Counted from the first letter of the stretch, positions 7,218 to 14,661 are shown. The stretch: 21,652 nucleotides of DNA from Acetobacteraceae bacterium UBA6159 (GCA_002422345.1 DIUL01000191.1:1-21652), one strand, 5' to 3'. Numbers and translations are program-made. The notes: a model not told the origin generated them from the sequence alone.

Positions 7218-8293
7218 GTCTTTCGATCCATCTGCGCCACGCCTTCCCATCCATCAGCCTGGATGTGACGTTCGAGGCACCGACCCCCGGCGTAACCGCC
7301 TTGTTCGGTCCGTCCGGTGCCGGCAAGTCCACCATCATCGCCGCCGCCGCCGGCCTGCTGCGCCCCGATGCGTGCCGCATCGCCGTCGATGGCCGGGTCC
7401 TGGGCGACACGGCCGCCGGCGTATGGCTGCCACCCGAGCGCCGGCGGATCGGCCTGGTCTTCCAGGACGCGCGCCTATTCCCGCATATGTCGGTCGCGAA
7501 CAACCTCCGCTACGGCATGCGCCGCGCCGAACCCGGCCCCATCCAGTTCGACGAAATCATCGCCCTGCTCGGCATCGAGGCCCTGCTGGCCCGCCGGCCG
7601 CACACCCTCTCGGGCGGAGAACGCCAGCGTGTCGCGATCGGCCGAGCCTTGCTGGCGCAGCCGCGGTTGCTGTTGATGGATGAGCCACTGGCGAGCCTCG
7701 ATGCCCCGCGCAAGGCGGAAATCCTGCCGTTCCTGACGCGGTTGAAGACAACGCTGCGCCTGCCGGTCCTTTACGTCACGCATGCGTTGGATGAGGTCAA
7801 TCGGCTGGCGGACTCTGTCGTGCTGATCGACCAGGGGCGTGTCGTCGGCGCGGGGGCCTTGGCCGACATCGCCACAAGGGCCGACCTGCCCTTTGCCCAG
7901 CGCGACGATGCGGGGGCGCTGCTGCACTGCGAGGTCGCCGGCCACGATGCAGGGCGGGAACTGACGCGCTTGTCCGGCGGCGGCGTGACGTTCCTCGTGC
8001 CCCTGCTGGACCTGCCGCTCGGCAGCCGGGTGCGGGTGCGGATACCGGCGCGGGAAATCACCCTGGCCGGCAAGGCGCCCGAATCCATCAGCATGCACAA
8101 CATGATCACCGGCACCGTCCGGCGGATCGCGCGGGAGGGCGCCCGCCGGTCCGCCATGGTCGAAATCGCGTTGCCCGACGGCGCCTTGCTGTCCCGCGTG
8201 ACGCCGGACGCGATTGGGAATCTGGGATTGGTCGAGGGTGGCCCCGTCCTCGCGCTGATCAAGTCCACCGCGATCGAGGTTCTGGGCGCCTGA
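7214..8293 (+). CDS. modC: Molybdate ABC transporter ATPase ModC
   Basis: A 359-residue ABC ATPase. Walker A GPSGAGKST (32-40), Q-loop Gln84, signature LSGGERQRVAIGRAL (132-146), Walker B LLLMDEP (152-158) and the H-loop His190 are intact. The C-terminal third (VRIPAREITLAGKAPESISMHN onward) is a MOP/TOBE molybdate-binding domain, which separates ModC from other importers. It powers uptake through ModB. The ATG at 7214 overlaps the modB stop as ATGA; an upstream in-frame reading from 7178 lies wholly inside modB. Since the local ModE-like protein lacks MOP domains, the one here is the only molybdate-sensing domain visible in the locus. Confidence 0.93.
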   Translation: MSLSIHLRHAFPSISLDVTFEAPTPGVTALFGPSGAGKSTIIAAAAGLLRPDACRIAVDGRVLGDTAAGVWLPPERRRIGLVFQDARLFPHMSVANNLRYGMRRAEPGPIQFDEIIALLGIEALLARRPHTLSGGERQRVAIGRALLAQPRLLLMDEPLASLDAPRKAEILPFLTRLKTTLRLPVLYVTHALDEVNRLADSVVLIDQGRVVGAGALADIATRADLPFAQRDDAGALLHCEVAGHDAGRELTRLSGGGVTFLVPLLDLPLGSRVRVRIPAREITLAGKAPESISMHNMITGTVRRIAREGARRSAMVEIALPDGALLSRVTPDAIGNLGLVEGGPVLALIKSTAIEVLGA

Positions 8294-8305
8294 ACCCAGG
8301 CGCCC
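8284..8305. terminator. Bidirectional terminator-like hairpin between convergent genes
   Basis: GGGCGCCTG (8284-8292) and CAGGCGCCC (8297-8305) make a perfect 9-bp GC stem with an AACC loop. It overlaps the modC stop codon and lies in the 20-nt gap before the end of the convergent DUF2892 gene. There is no T-tract on either strand, so efficiency as an intrinsic terminator is uncertain. Confidence 0.45.
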
Positions 8306-8313
8306 CCCGGCGT

Positions 8314-8517
8314 TCAGGTGCCGCGCTGGCCGATCGGGCAGGTGTTCAGGCCCAGGATCGTATAGAGCGGGCAGGTGTTCAGCAGCCCGGTCGCCAGCGG
8401 CACGAGGCCGATCAGCCCCCACCAGCCCAGCGGCCCGAACCATCCCGCCGCGAGCAGGGCAATCCCGACCACGATGCGGAGGATCTTGTCCAGGCCACCA
8501 ACATTCGTACGGAACAT
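8314..8517 (-). CDS. DUF2892 (YgaP-type) inner-membrane protein
   Basis: A 67-residue protein with the DUF2892 pattern: N-terminal NVGGLDKILRIVVGIALL, a Trp/Gly-rich turn, second hydrophobic segment, and the C-terminal CPLYTILGLNTC with Cys49 and Cys60. The same domain forms the membrane tail of the rhodanese YgaP; the stand-alone form is often found next to sulfur and persulfide genes. The start has a GGGAGA site. It is the last gene of a leftward operon behind two YeeE/YedE genes, supporting a sulfur role. Molecular function is not established. Confidence 0.85.
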   Translation of the reverse strand: MFRTNVGGLDKILRIVVGIALLAAGWFGPLGWWGLIGLVPLATGLLNTCPLYTILGLNTCPIGQRGT

Positions 8518-8556
8518 GGGATTCTCCCTAGGCGGCGGATGCCGCGTGTGTCGATT

Positions 8557-9183
8557 TCAGATGGAGGAAGCTGTCGCCGCTCCGGTCGGTCCGACCTGGC
8601 CCGCTGGCGGGGCAATCACACCGTCGCCATTGGCGCCGATCTCGGTCCGCCACGGGCGCCAACGCTCCAGCGCCACCAGGCCGGCGATCAGCACCACCGC
8701 GAAGCCGAGGGCCAGCATCCAGAACGGAACACCGGTCACGCTCGCGAGGGTCAGCTTGCCCGGGCCACCCGACAGCAGGATCGGATTGAGCATCGGCTCC
8801 AGGTAGGTGAACGCCACCGCGCCCAGCAGGCCGCCCACCAGGGTCAGCCGAGCGTCGGCGTAACCGGCGCCGATCTGGGCGGCGACGGTGCCGGGACAGG
8901 CGCCCGCCATCGCGATACCGACGCCCAGCAAGGCGCCTCCGATCAGGTCCGCGCCCATCAGCACGGCCTTGGGACCCAGCTTCACGATCCCGAACCCGTG
9001 CAGCACGGCCAGCACGACCAGCCCCGTTGTCACGGCGGTCAGGAAGATCTTGAGCATCACGAAATTCCGCAGGCGCATCTGGCCCACGATGATCCCGGGT
9101 TCAAACACACGGGATTTTTCCAGCGCGAGGCCGAACACGGCACCCATCGCGAGCCCGATCAAAACGGCTGTGAATACGGACAT
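8557..9183 (-). CDS. YeeE/YedE-family sulfur transporter half (PmpB/TsuA-like)
   Basis: A 208-residue multi-span membrane protein of the YeeE/YedE family (thiosulfate or other sulfur-compound uptake). The family motif GIAMAGACPGTVAAQIGAGY with Cys96 is present; the cysteines of this family are thought to relay the sulfur substrate. The C-terminal tail after about residue 175 is hydrophilic. Of two nearby ATGs, 9183 is preferred because AAGGGAG lies 7 nt away from it and only 1 nt from the ATG at 9189. It is partnered with the next half-size protein 15 nt upstream, and together they have the length of one full TsuA. Substrate is not shown by the sequence. Confidence 0.85.
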   Translation of the reverse strand: MSVFTAVLIGLAMGAVFGLALEKSRVFEPGIIVGQMRLRNFVMLKIFLTAVTTGLVVLAVLHGFGIVKLGPKAVLMGADLIGGALLGVGIAMAGACPGTVAAQIGAGYADARLTLVGGLLGAVAFTYLEPMLNPILLSGGPGKLTLASVTGVPFWMLALGFAVVLIAGLVALERWRPWRTEIGANGDGVIAPPAGQVGPTGAATASSI

Positions 9184-9198
9184 ATTCATTCTCCCTTG

Positions 9199-9714
9199 TC
9201 AGGAACGGCGCGTCAGCAGGGCCGTGGCGATCCCACCGGCGAACATCGCGCCCACCGCGATGAACGAACCCAGCGCAAGCTGCGCGATACCGGAAATGCC
9301 GTGGCCCGAGGTGCAGCCATCGGCGATGCGCGCGCCCAGAAGCATGATGAAGCCGGCACCGAAGGCCATCACGAAGCGGCCGGTTCGGGTCCCTGCCCCG
9401 CGCACGTCGCGCCAGATCGGGGCAATCCCGCTGCGCGCCGTGCCCGACAAACGGGATGACAGGAATGCGCCGAGCGCGATCCCCACGACGACCGCGACCT
9501 GCCACCAGTTCTTGGCCCCCGTAAGATGCTTGGCTGCATAGTCGATAGAGCGGATGCCAGGGTCGACGAACGATGCCAGGCTGTCACCCACGGTCACATA
9601 GGATGACGACGTGCCCAGCGCGGTACCAAGCAGAAGGAATGCGGGAATTTGCAGGAGTCCGATGATCGTGCCAGTCAGATACGGTGACCAGGCTCGGTCA
9701 GTGAGGGAAAGCAT
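9199..9714 (-). CDS. YeeE/YedE-family sulfur transporter half (PmpA-like)
   Basis: A 171-residue membrane protein with the second YeeE/YedE signature, GARIADGCTSGHGISG (Cys134 near the middle), which corresponds to the other conserved cysteine segment of full-length TsuA. Hydrophobic segments lie at about 15-34, 70-85, 113-128 and 140-165. The start at 9714 is favoured over one 36 nt upstream because AGGAG sits 7 nt before it. It is the first gene of the leftward operon and is transcribed from the promoter in the AT-rich intergenic palindrome. With its neighbour it forms a split transporter of the kind regulated by BigR/SqrR-type persulfide sensors in other proteobacteria. Confidence 0.85.
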   Translation of the reverse strand: MLSLTDRAWSPYLTGTIIGLLQIPAFLLLGTALGTSSSYVTVGDSLASFVDPGIRSIDYAAKHLTGAKNWWQVAVVVGIALGAFLSSRLSGTARSGIAPIWRDVRGAGTRTGRFVMAFGAGFIMLLGARIADGCTSGHGISGIAQLALGSFIAVGAMFAGGIATALLTRRS

Positions 9715-9749
9715 GGCGTTGCTCCTTTTCAGGTTGCCGGCATGCGCCA

Positions 9750-9787
9750 TTTATATTAGAATTTTCTCAATCAGTAAATACTAATGT
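9750..9787. promoter_or_regulatory. Divergent promoter region with AT-rich palindromic operator (BigR-like)
   Basis: ATATTAGAATTT (9753-9764) and AAATACTAATGT (9776-9787) form an inverted repeat matching at 10 of 12 positions. On the minus strand TTTACT (9778-9773), a 17-nt spacer and TATAAA (9755-9750) make a strong promoter for the YeeE operon, largely covered by the palindrome. On the plus strand TTAGAA (9756-9761), 17 nt, TACTAA (9779-9784) could drive the regulator gene. This is the layout of a repressor controlling itself and a divergent operon. The AT-richness contrasts sharply with the surroundings. Confidence 0.6.
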
Positions 9788-9796
9788 TGAGGCCGG

Positions 9797-10117
9797 ATGA
9801 CACAAACGACATCAATGCACGAAGCCATGGAGGCCCAGGCCGCCGAAGCCGCCCGCATGCTCCGCCTGCTCGGCCACGAAAAGCGCCTGCTCGTGCTGTG
9901 CCACCTGGTTTCGGCGGGGGAGATGAATGTCAGCGACCTCGTGGCCGCGGTCGGGCTATCGCAGTCCGCGCTGTCCCAGCATCTGGCCCTGCTGCGGGAG
10001 GACGGGTTGGTCGCGACAAGGCGGGAAGCGCAGAGCATCCTGTACCGGCTCGCCGATCCCAGGGCGGCCCGCATTCTCGGATTGCTGCGGGACCTTTATT
10101 GTCCGCCGGAGGAATGA
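9797..10117 (+). CDS. ArsR-family regulator, BigR/SqrR-like persulfide sensor candidate
   Basis: A 106-residue winged-helix protein: RLLGHEKRLLVLCHLVSAGEMNVSDL, HTH VGLSQSALSQHLALLREDGLV, wing TRREAQSILYRL, and C-terminal LYCPPE. It has exactly two cysteines, Cys35 in helix 2 and Cys102 near the C terminus, positioned like the redox pair of BigR and SqrR that forms a tetrasulfide bridge; the CxC arsenic site of classical ArsR is missing. The divergent YeeE/YedE and DUF2892 genes are typical members of that regulon. A GAGG lies 4 nt before the ATG, a short spacing. The arsC-like gene downstream leaves arsenic response as an alternative. Confidence 0.82.
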   Translation: MTQTTSMHEAMEAQAAEAARMLRLLGHEKRLLVLCHLVSAGEMNVSDLVAAVGLSQSALSQHLALLREDGLVATRREAQSILYRLADPRAARILGLLRDLYCPPEE

Positions 10118-10136
10118 CGGTTCAAGGGGAAGCAAG

Positions 10137-10502
10137 ATGACAGGCGGGGCCGACGAAACGATCATCTACCATAACCCGAAATGTGGAACGTCCCGCAAGG
10201 TGCTGGGGATGATCCGGGACGCGGGGGTGGAGCCTCGGGTCATCGAGTATCTGAAGACCCCGCCGACCCGGGCGGAACTGACGGCCCTGCTGGCCCGGAT
10301 GGGGATCACGCCGCGGGCACTGCTGCGCCGCCGCGGCACGCCCTATGACGCACTCGGGCTGGATGACCCGGCGCTGAGCGACGATGCCCTGATCGACGCC
10401 ATCCTCGCCCACCCGATCCTGATCGAGCGGCCGGTCGTCGCATCCCCCAAGGGCGCAGTGCTGTGTCGGCCGGTGGAGCGGGTCCGCGATATCCTGCCCT
10501 GA
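10137..10502 (+). CDS. arsC: ArsC-family arsenate reductase (glutaredoxin-coupled fold)
   Basis: A 121-residue thioredoxin-fold protein of the ArsC/Spx/YffB family. The catalytic loop IYHNPKCGTSRKVL contains Cys16, followed by VIEYLKTPPTRAEL and LIERPVV, which carry arginines used for arsenate binding in E. coli ArsC. It should reduce arsenate to arsenite with glutathione and glutaredoxin. The start has AAGGGGA at a good distance and lies 19 nt after the regulator, so the two form an operon. No arsenite exporter is next to it, which is odd for a resistance operon and leaves room for a different thiol-linked role. Confidence 0.87.
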   Translation: MTGGADETIIYHNPKCGTSRKVLGMIRDAGVEPRVIEYLKTPPTRAELTALLARMGITPRALLRRRGTPYDALGLDDPALSDDALIDAILAHPILIERPVVASPKGAVLCRPVERVRDILP

Positions 10503-10512
10503 TCCGGGGGGG

Positions 10513-11172
10513 TCAGACCCGGCGGCGAAGCCCCGCGAGGCCCAGCAACCCCGCCGCCAGCAGCGCGAGTGAAGCAGGTTCCGGTGCCTCGACCGGGACT
10601 GCGTCGAAGGTCGTGACCAGGCCCAGGGAGCCGGCCTGGGGGTAGAGACCCGCCATCGCCCGCGACATCAGGCCGGACGTCGAATCGGTCTGGAAATTCG
10701 AGGCATAGGACGCGTTCACGCCCGTCACGATGACGTCCTCCATCAGCAGATTGCCATCCGCGGGGTCGTAGACGAACGGAGAGCCGTTGAAGGTCAGGGC
10801 GGCCGGCATGATGCCGGAAACCACGAAACTCCCGAACGACCCCAGCAGGGTGCCTCGATTGGTCGCGAAATTGACCGCCAGGGCGTTGGCGGGCTGCGAT
10901 GTCGTATAGAATGATATGGTATGGGTCGCCGGTTGCATCAGATTGCCGATCTGGTTCGTCTGTCCGTAGAACGTCAGCGCACTGATGGTCACCGGGCTGG
11001 AAAAGGCGGTGGAGGACCAGGCCTGCTGGTATCCGGTCAGACCCATATACGGCGCGCAATTGAACGGGATGCAGTTGGCGTTGTTGGCAACACCGATCGT
11101 GACGGCGGCCTGAGCGACCGGCGCGCAGGCCAGACCGGCGAGGATGGCGATCCCTGAAAGAGCCACACGCAT
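10513..11172 (-). CDS. PEP-CTERM sorting-domain secreted protein
   Basis: A 219-residue exported protein. The N terminus MRVALSGIAILAGLACAPVAQA is a signal peptide with cleavage near residue 22. The C terminus is a textbook PEP-CTERM signal: EAPEPASLALLAAGLLGLAGLRRRV, i.e. a Pro-Glu-Pro motif, one membrane helix and a basic tail. Between them is a beta-rich, Ser/Thr/Asn-rich body with no recognised domain and two early cysteines. Such proteins are processed by an exosortase and associate with the cell surface or exopolysaccharide. No exosortase is in this window. The start at 11172 fits the signal peptide; an upstream start at 11241 adds a charged 23-residue extension. It is convergent with arsC, 10 nt apart. 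Confidence 0.88.
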   Translation of the reverse strand: MRVALSGIAILAGLACAPVAQAAVTIGVANNANCIPFNCAPYMGLTGYQQAWSSTAFSSPVTISALTFYGQTNQIGNLMQPATHTISFYTTSQPANALAVNFATNRGTLLGSFGSFVVSGIMPAALTFNGSPFVYDPADGNLLMEDVIVTGVNASYASNFQTDSTSGLMSRAMAGLYPQAGSLGLVTTFDAVPVEAPEPASLALLAAGLLGLAGLRRRV

Positions 11173-11207
11173 ATGACGAATCCCATACAGCCAAACTTTG
11201 TAACAAC

Positions 11208-11234
11208 ATTTATCATGTTCCGGGCACGGGTCAA
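11208..11234 (-). promoter_or_regulatory. Weak candidate promoter for the PEP-CTERM gene
   Basis: On the minus strand TTGACC (11234-11229) is followed after 15 nt by ATAAAT (11213-11208). The -35 is good; the spacer is shorter than optimal. The region is AT-rich compared with its flanks. Confidence 0.3.
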
Positions 11235-11276
11235 ACTTCAACCGGCACCGTAATCAACCCGAACGGCCATTGCCGT

Positions 11277-11301
11277 CCTGGTCGGGTCGGGCCCGACCAG
11301 G
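11277..11301. repeat. Perfect 10-bp inverted repeat in the gap before the FAD oxidoreductase gene
   Basis: CCTGGTCGGG (11277-11286) and CCCGACCAGG (11292-11301) are separated by 5 nt. A second stem TCCGGC/GCCGGA (11306-11328) follows immediately. There is no T-tract. The pair lies between divergent genes (PEP-CTERM leftward, FAD oxidoreductase rightward), so a regulatory site or leader structure is more likely than a terminator. Confidence 0.45.
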
Positions 11302-11438
11302 ATGATCCGGCATCAACCGAACGCCGGAATGCGAACGTCTGGCGCCCGCATACGCCATTGGACCGACCGGCCGCCTTGCCTGTAATCTGGTGCAACCGGA
11401 CCATCCCCGGTCCGCCGCCGTTATCGACCGGAGACCCC

Positions 11439-12770
11439 ATGGCACCTCGCCCCGATCCCGTTGCCTCCGATCCCACCGCGCCTGCCGAGGCCCGCGTGGT
11501 CGTCATCGGCGGGGGCATCATCGGGGTCTGCACGGCCTATTTCCTCGCCCGCGCCGGTGTGCCGGTCGTGTTGTGCGAGAAGGGGGAGATCGCGGCGGAG
11601 CAATCCAGCCGGAACTGGGGCTGGTGCCGCAAGATGGGGCGCGATCCGGTGGAAATTCCGCTGGCGCAGGAAGCCTTGCGGCTCTGGGCTGAGATGGACA
11701 CCGAGATCGGCGCGGAAACCGGGTTCCGCCGCTGCGGCATCGTCTACATGTGCCGCACGCCCGAAGAACTGGCGCGCCGGGAAGCCTGGCTGGATGAGGT
11801 CGCGCGTCCTTATCAGCTCGACAGCCGCCTGCTGACGCGGGACCAGATGGCACGCGTGCTGCCCGGCATGACCGGCGCCTGGGCGGGCGGGTTGTTCACG
11901 CCGAGCGATGGGCGGGCGGAACCGCAGAAGGCGGCGCCGGCGATCGCGAATGCCGCGCGCAAGCTGGGAGCCTCGATCCTGACCAACTGCGCGGTGCGCG
12001 GCGTGGAGACGCAGGCGGGGCGGATTTCCGGCGTGGTGACCGAGAAGGGCCGGATCGCGTGTGATTCGGTGGTGCTCGCCGGCGGTGTCTGGTCGCGCAT
12101 GTTCTGCCGCAGCTTGGGCATCCGTCTGCCGCAGTTGCGCGTCATGTCATCCGTCATGCGGACCGAGAAGATGGAGGGCGGGCCGGAAATGTCCGCCAGT
12201 GGCTTCGGCTTCAGCCTGCGCAAGCGGATGGACGGCGGCTATACCGTCGCGAGTTGGAGCGGCAATGTTCACGACATCGTCCCCGATACGCTGCGCTTCA
12301 CGCGTGATTTCATTCCGGCCCTGCGCCATCAGCGCGGCAGCCTGAATCTGCGCGTCGGCGGGCCGTTCCTGCGGGATTTGTTCTCGGCGTCCTCCTGGAA
12401 GCTGGATGGCGTGTCGCCGTTCGAGAAGACCCGCGTGCTGGATCCCGCGCCGCATGAGCCGATCCTGCGGCAGGCCCAGACCAACCTGACCGCGGCCTTC
12501 CCGGTGTTTCACGGCATGAAGATCGCTGAACGCTGGGGCGGGGTGATCGACGTGACGCCGGACGCGGTGCCGGTGATCTCGGGCGTCGACAGCGTGCCGG
12601 GGTTCTTCATCGCCACCGGCTTCACCGGCCATGGCTTCGGCATCGGTCCGGGCGCCGGCCGTCTGATGGCGGACCTGGTGATGTCTCAGACCCCGGTGGT
12701 CGATCCGGCGCCTTTCCGCTACAGCCGCTTCACTGATGGGTCGCGTCCGCGGCCCCACCCTTTGGCATAG
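11439..12770 (+). CDS. FAD-dependent D-amino-acid dehydrogenase/oxidase-family protein (DadA-like)
   Basis: A 443-residue member of the DAO family. The FAD Rossmann motif VVVIGGGIIGVCTAYFLARAG lies at about 20-40 with the ribose-binding Glu47 in VLCEKGE, and the family-typical QSSRNWGWCRKMGRD follows. The C-terminal FAD-closing segment is GVIDVTPDAVPVIS plus GFFIATGFTGHGFGIGPGAGRLMADL. Such enzymes oxidise amines or D-/N-substituted amino acids, passing electrons to oxygen or the membrane. ATG 11439 has GGAGA just upstream; the longer reading from 11358 adds a 27-residue tail in leader sequence. hemB follows after 30 nt, with a small hairpin AGGCCC/GGGCCT (12769-12785) in the gap. Substrate is unknown. 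Confidence 0.83.
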   Translation: MAPRPDPVASDPTAPAEARVVVIGGGIIGVCTAYFLARAGVPVVLCEKGEIAAEQSSRNWGWCRKMGRDPVEIPLAQEALRLWAEMDTEIGAETGFRRCGIVYMCRTPEELARREAWLDEVARPYQLDSRLLTRDQMARVLPGMTGAWAGGLFTPSDGRAEPQKAAPAIANAARKLGASILTNCAVRGVETQAGRISGVVTEKGRIACDSVVLAGGVWSRMFCRSLGIRLPQLRVMSSVMRTEKMEGGPEMSASGFGFSLRKRMDGGYTVASWSGNVHDIVPDTLRFTRDFIPALRHQRGSLNLRVGGPFLRDLFSASSWKLDGVSPFEKTRVLDPAPHEPILRQAQTNLTAAFPVFHGMKIAERWGGVIDVTPDAVPVISGVDSVPGFFIATGFTGHGFGIGPGAGRLMADLVMSQTPVVDPAPFRYSRFTDGSRPRPHPLA

Positions 12771-12800
12771 GCCCGACCCGGGCCTGGATTCGAGGACACG

Positions 12801-13775
12801 ATGGGTCCGAACTTCCCGATCACCCGCCTGCGCCGCCTGCGTGCGTCGCAAACCCTGCGCGACATGATGCAGGAAAACACGGTCACGCTGAACGACCTGA
12901 TCTACCCGATCTTCATCGAGGAGGAGCTGGAAGACTTCGCTCCGGTCGAGAGCATGCCGGGCATCTTCCGCATCCCCGAGCGCAAGCTGGACGCGGCGGC
13001 GAAGGAGATTGCGGCGGCCGGCGTCAAGGCGGTCATGACCTTCGGCGTCAGCCGCCACAAGGACGACACGGGCAGCGATTCCTGGAACGAGAACGGGCTG
13101 CTGGCCCGCATGACCAAGCGGATCAAGGACGCCGCGCCCGATCTGCTGGTGCTGTCGGACACCTGCTTCTGCGAATACACGTCGCACGGCCATTGCGGTG
13201 TGATCGACGGCGAGCACGTCCATAACGACCACACGATCGAGAATCTGGGCCGCCAGGCGGTTGTCGCGGCGCGGGCCGGGGCCGACATGATCGCGCCGTC
13301 ATCGATGATGGACGGGCAGGTCAAGGCGATCCGGAGCGCCCTGGACCAGGCCGGCTTCGTCAATACGCCGATCATGGCGTATTCCTCAAAATTCGCCTCC
13401 GCGTTCTATGGCCCGTTCCGCGCGGCGGCGGGGTGCGATCTGATCGGCGACCGCAAGGCCTATCAGATGAACCCGATGAACGGGCGGGAAGCGCTGCTGG
13501 AATCGATCGTGGATGAGGCCGAGGGCGCCGACATCCTGATGGTGAAGCCGGCGTTGCCGTATCTGGATGTGCTGGCGAATATCCGTCGGAACTCACTGCT
13601 GCCGGTCGCGGCGTATCAGGTGAGCGGCGAGTACGCGATGATCAAGTTCGCCGCCCAGGCCGATGCGATCGACGAACGGCGGGTGGTGCGGGAGACGCTG
13701 GGCAGCATCAAGCGCGCTGGGGCGGATCTGATCATGACCTATTTCGCGATGGATATCGCCCGCGAAGGGTTCTGA
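12801..13775 (+). CDS. hemB: Porphobilinogen synthase (delta-aminolevulinic acid dehydratase)
   Basis: A 324-residue HemB, the standard bacterial length. It condenses two 5-aminolevulinate molecules to porphobilinogen in haem biosynthesis. The zinc-binding cysteines are all present in DTCFCEYTSHGHCGV (Cys122, Cys124, Cys132), so it is of the zinc-dependent E. coli type. The Schiff-base lysines are Lys197 in AYSSKFASAFYGPF and Lys249 in MVKPALPYLD. GAGGA (12792-12796) precedes the ATG. It is followed by about 110 nt without a gene before the convergent toxin gene. Confidence 0.96.
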   Translation: MGPNFPITRLRRLRASQTLRDMMQENTVTLNDLIYPIFIEEELEDFAPVESMPGIFRIPERKLDAAAKEIAAAGVKAVMTFGVSRHKDDTGSDSWNENGLLARMTKRIKDAAPDLLVLSDTCFCEYTSHGHCGVIDGEHVHNDHTIENLGRQAVVAARAGADMIAPSSMMDGQVKAIRSALDQAGFVNTPIMAYSSKFASAFYGPFRAAAGCDLIGDRKAYQMNPMNGREALLESIVDEAEGADILMVKPALPYLDVLANIRRNSLLPVAAYQVSGEYAMIKFAAQADAIDERRVVRETLGSIKRAGADLIMTYFAMDIAREGF

Positions 13776-13885
13776 CGGGAGACCTTGACCGGGACCCGCC
13801 TTCACTCGTTCGGCGGATGGCGGGGCTGCCACGCACGACTTTGCCGTCCGCTACAGGGAAAGTTGTAGACGGGTTGTGCCCTGGC

Positions 13886-14332
13886 TCAGTCCTCCGCCAC
13901 CCAGGGGTTGAGCAACCGGACACCCGCGCGGGCAAAATCGTCCTCATTCCGCGTGGCAACACCCAGGTCGTGCACCAACGCCGTTGCCGCGAGCAGGGCG
14001 TCCGGCCGGGCATAGGTGTAGTTGTCCCGCTTCGCCTCGAACGCGAGGGTCCGCCAACGGATCAGCACCGCCTCATCGACCTCCAGCAGTCGATCCGCGA
14101 ACCAGGGCAGCAGGCCGTCCCGCAGCCAGGCCTCAAGCTCCGCCTGGAAGCCCGGATCGGTGACGCGGGCGATGCCGACACGGATCTCCGCCACGGTCAG
14201 GCGGCTGAGATACAGCCCGACCCGAGGCACCCGGTCGGCCCAGGCCATGACCCGACGATCGGCGCGCGGCCCCTTGCGGATTTCCGAAACAACGTTCGTA
14301 TCCACCAGCCAGCCGCGCACCGGACGGATCAC
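13886..14332 (-). CDS. PIN-domain ribonuclease toxin, FitB/VapC family
   Basis: A 148-residue PIN protein. The N-terminal strand WLVDTNVVSEIRKG carries the first acidic residue (Asp11), LSRLTVAEIRVGIA the conserved Glu, and YARPDALLAATALVHDLGVATRNEDDF the later aspartates, so the active site appears intact. The FitB-like C terminus GVRLLNPW is also present. VapC toxins cleave tRNA or rRNA in the cytoplasm. The start overlaps the antitoxin stop by 4 nt (ATGA), the usual coupling for such pairs. Confidence 0.88.
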   Translation of the reverse strand: MIRPVRGWLVDTNVVSEIRKGPRADRRVMAWADRVPRVGLYLSRLTVAEIRVGIARVTDPGFQAELEAWLRDGLLPWFADRLLEVDEAVLIRWRTLAFEAKRDNYTYARPDALLAATALVHDLGVATRNEDDFARAGVRLLNPWVAED

Positions 14333-14646
14333 GGGGTAAAATCCAACGGATCGCGCACCGGACCGCGTTCGCGGGTGAGCGCGTCGTCGAACCCGTCCAG
14401 CCGCCCGAACGGCCCATCCGTCAGCAAAGACGCCAGGCTGGGGCTGGACGCCGCGGGGGCGAGGCGTGCGTAATCAGCGGCGGCCATGATCACCACGGCA
14501 CCTCGGCCGCGGACGGTGACGTGCTGGGGGACGCCCTGTTGTGCTAGACGGACCACTTCACTGAACCTCGCTTTGGCATCTTCAAGCTTCCATGTCGCGG
14601 CGGGTTCGCCACTGTCCGGAACGCCCAGGCGGTGTAGCGGAGACAT
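14329..14646 (-). CDS. Phd/YefM-family antitoxin
   Basis: A 105-residue protein with the Phd/YefM DNA-binding core: WKLEDAKARFSEVVRLAQQGVPQHVTVRGRGAVVIMAAADYARL, spanning about residues 19-62. The C-terminal 40 residues, rich in Ser, Leu and Asp, would wrap the toxin. It is the first gene of the toxin-antitoxin operon. No Shine-Dalgarno sequence precedes the ATG at 14646 (GGCTTTCTTAAC), and the perfect palindrome at 14662-14678 begins 16 nt upstream. Residues 1-18 are not typical of the family, so the start may be further in, but no better-supported methionine was found. Confidence 0.87.
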   Translation of the reverse strand: MSPLHRLGVPDSGEPAATWKLEDAKARFSEVVRLAQQGVPQHVTVRGRGAVVIMAAADYARLAPAASSPSLASLLTDGPFGRLDGFDDALTRERGPVRDPLDFTP

Positions 14647-14661
14647 GTTAAGAAAGCCTTA

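Noticed and set aside
12769..12785. AGGCCC/GGGCCT hairpin between the FAD oxidoreductase and hemB
   Set aside because: A 6-bp stem without T-tract, 15 nt before the hemB start; not strong enough to call a terminator or a regulatory element.
13786..13830. Possible terminator between hemB and the toxin gene (CCGCC/GGCGG)
   Set aside because: Only a 5-bp stem with an 11-nt loop and no T-tract on either strand.
13886..14646. Toxin-antitoxin pair as part of a mobile island
   Set aside because: No integrase, transposase, tRNA or direct repeats nearby, and base composition matches the flanks.
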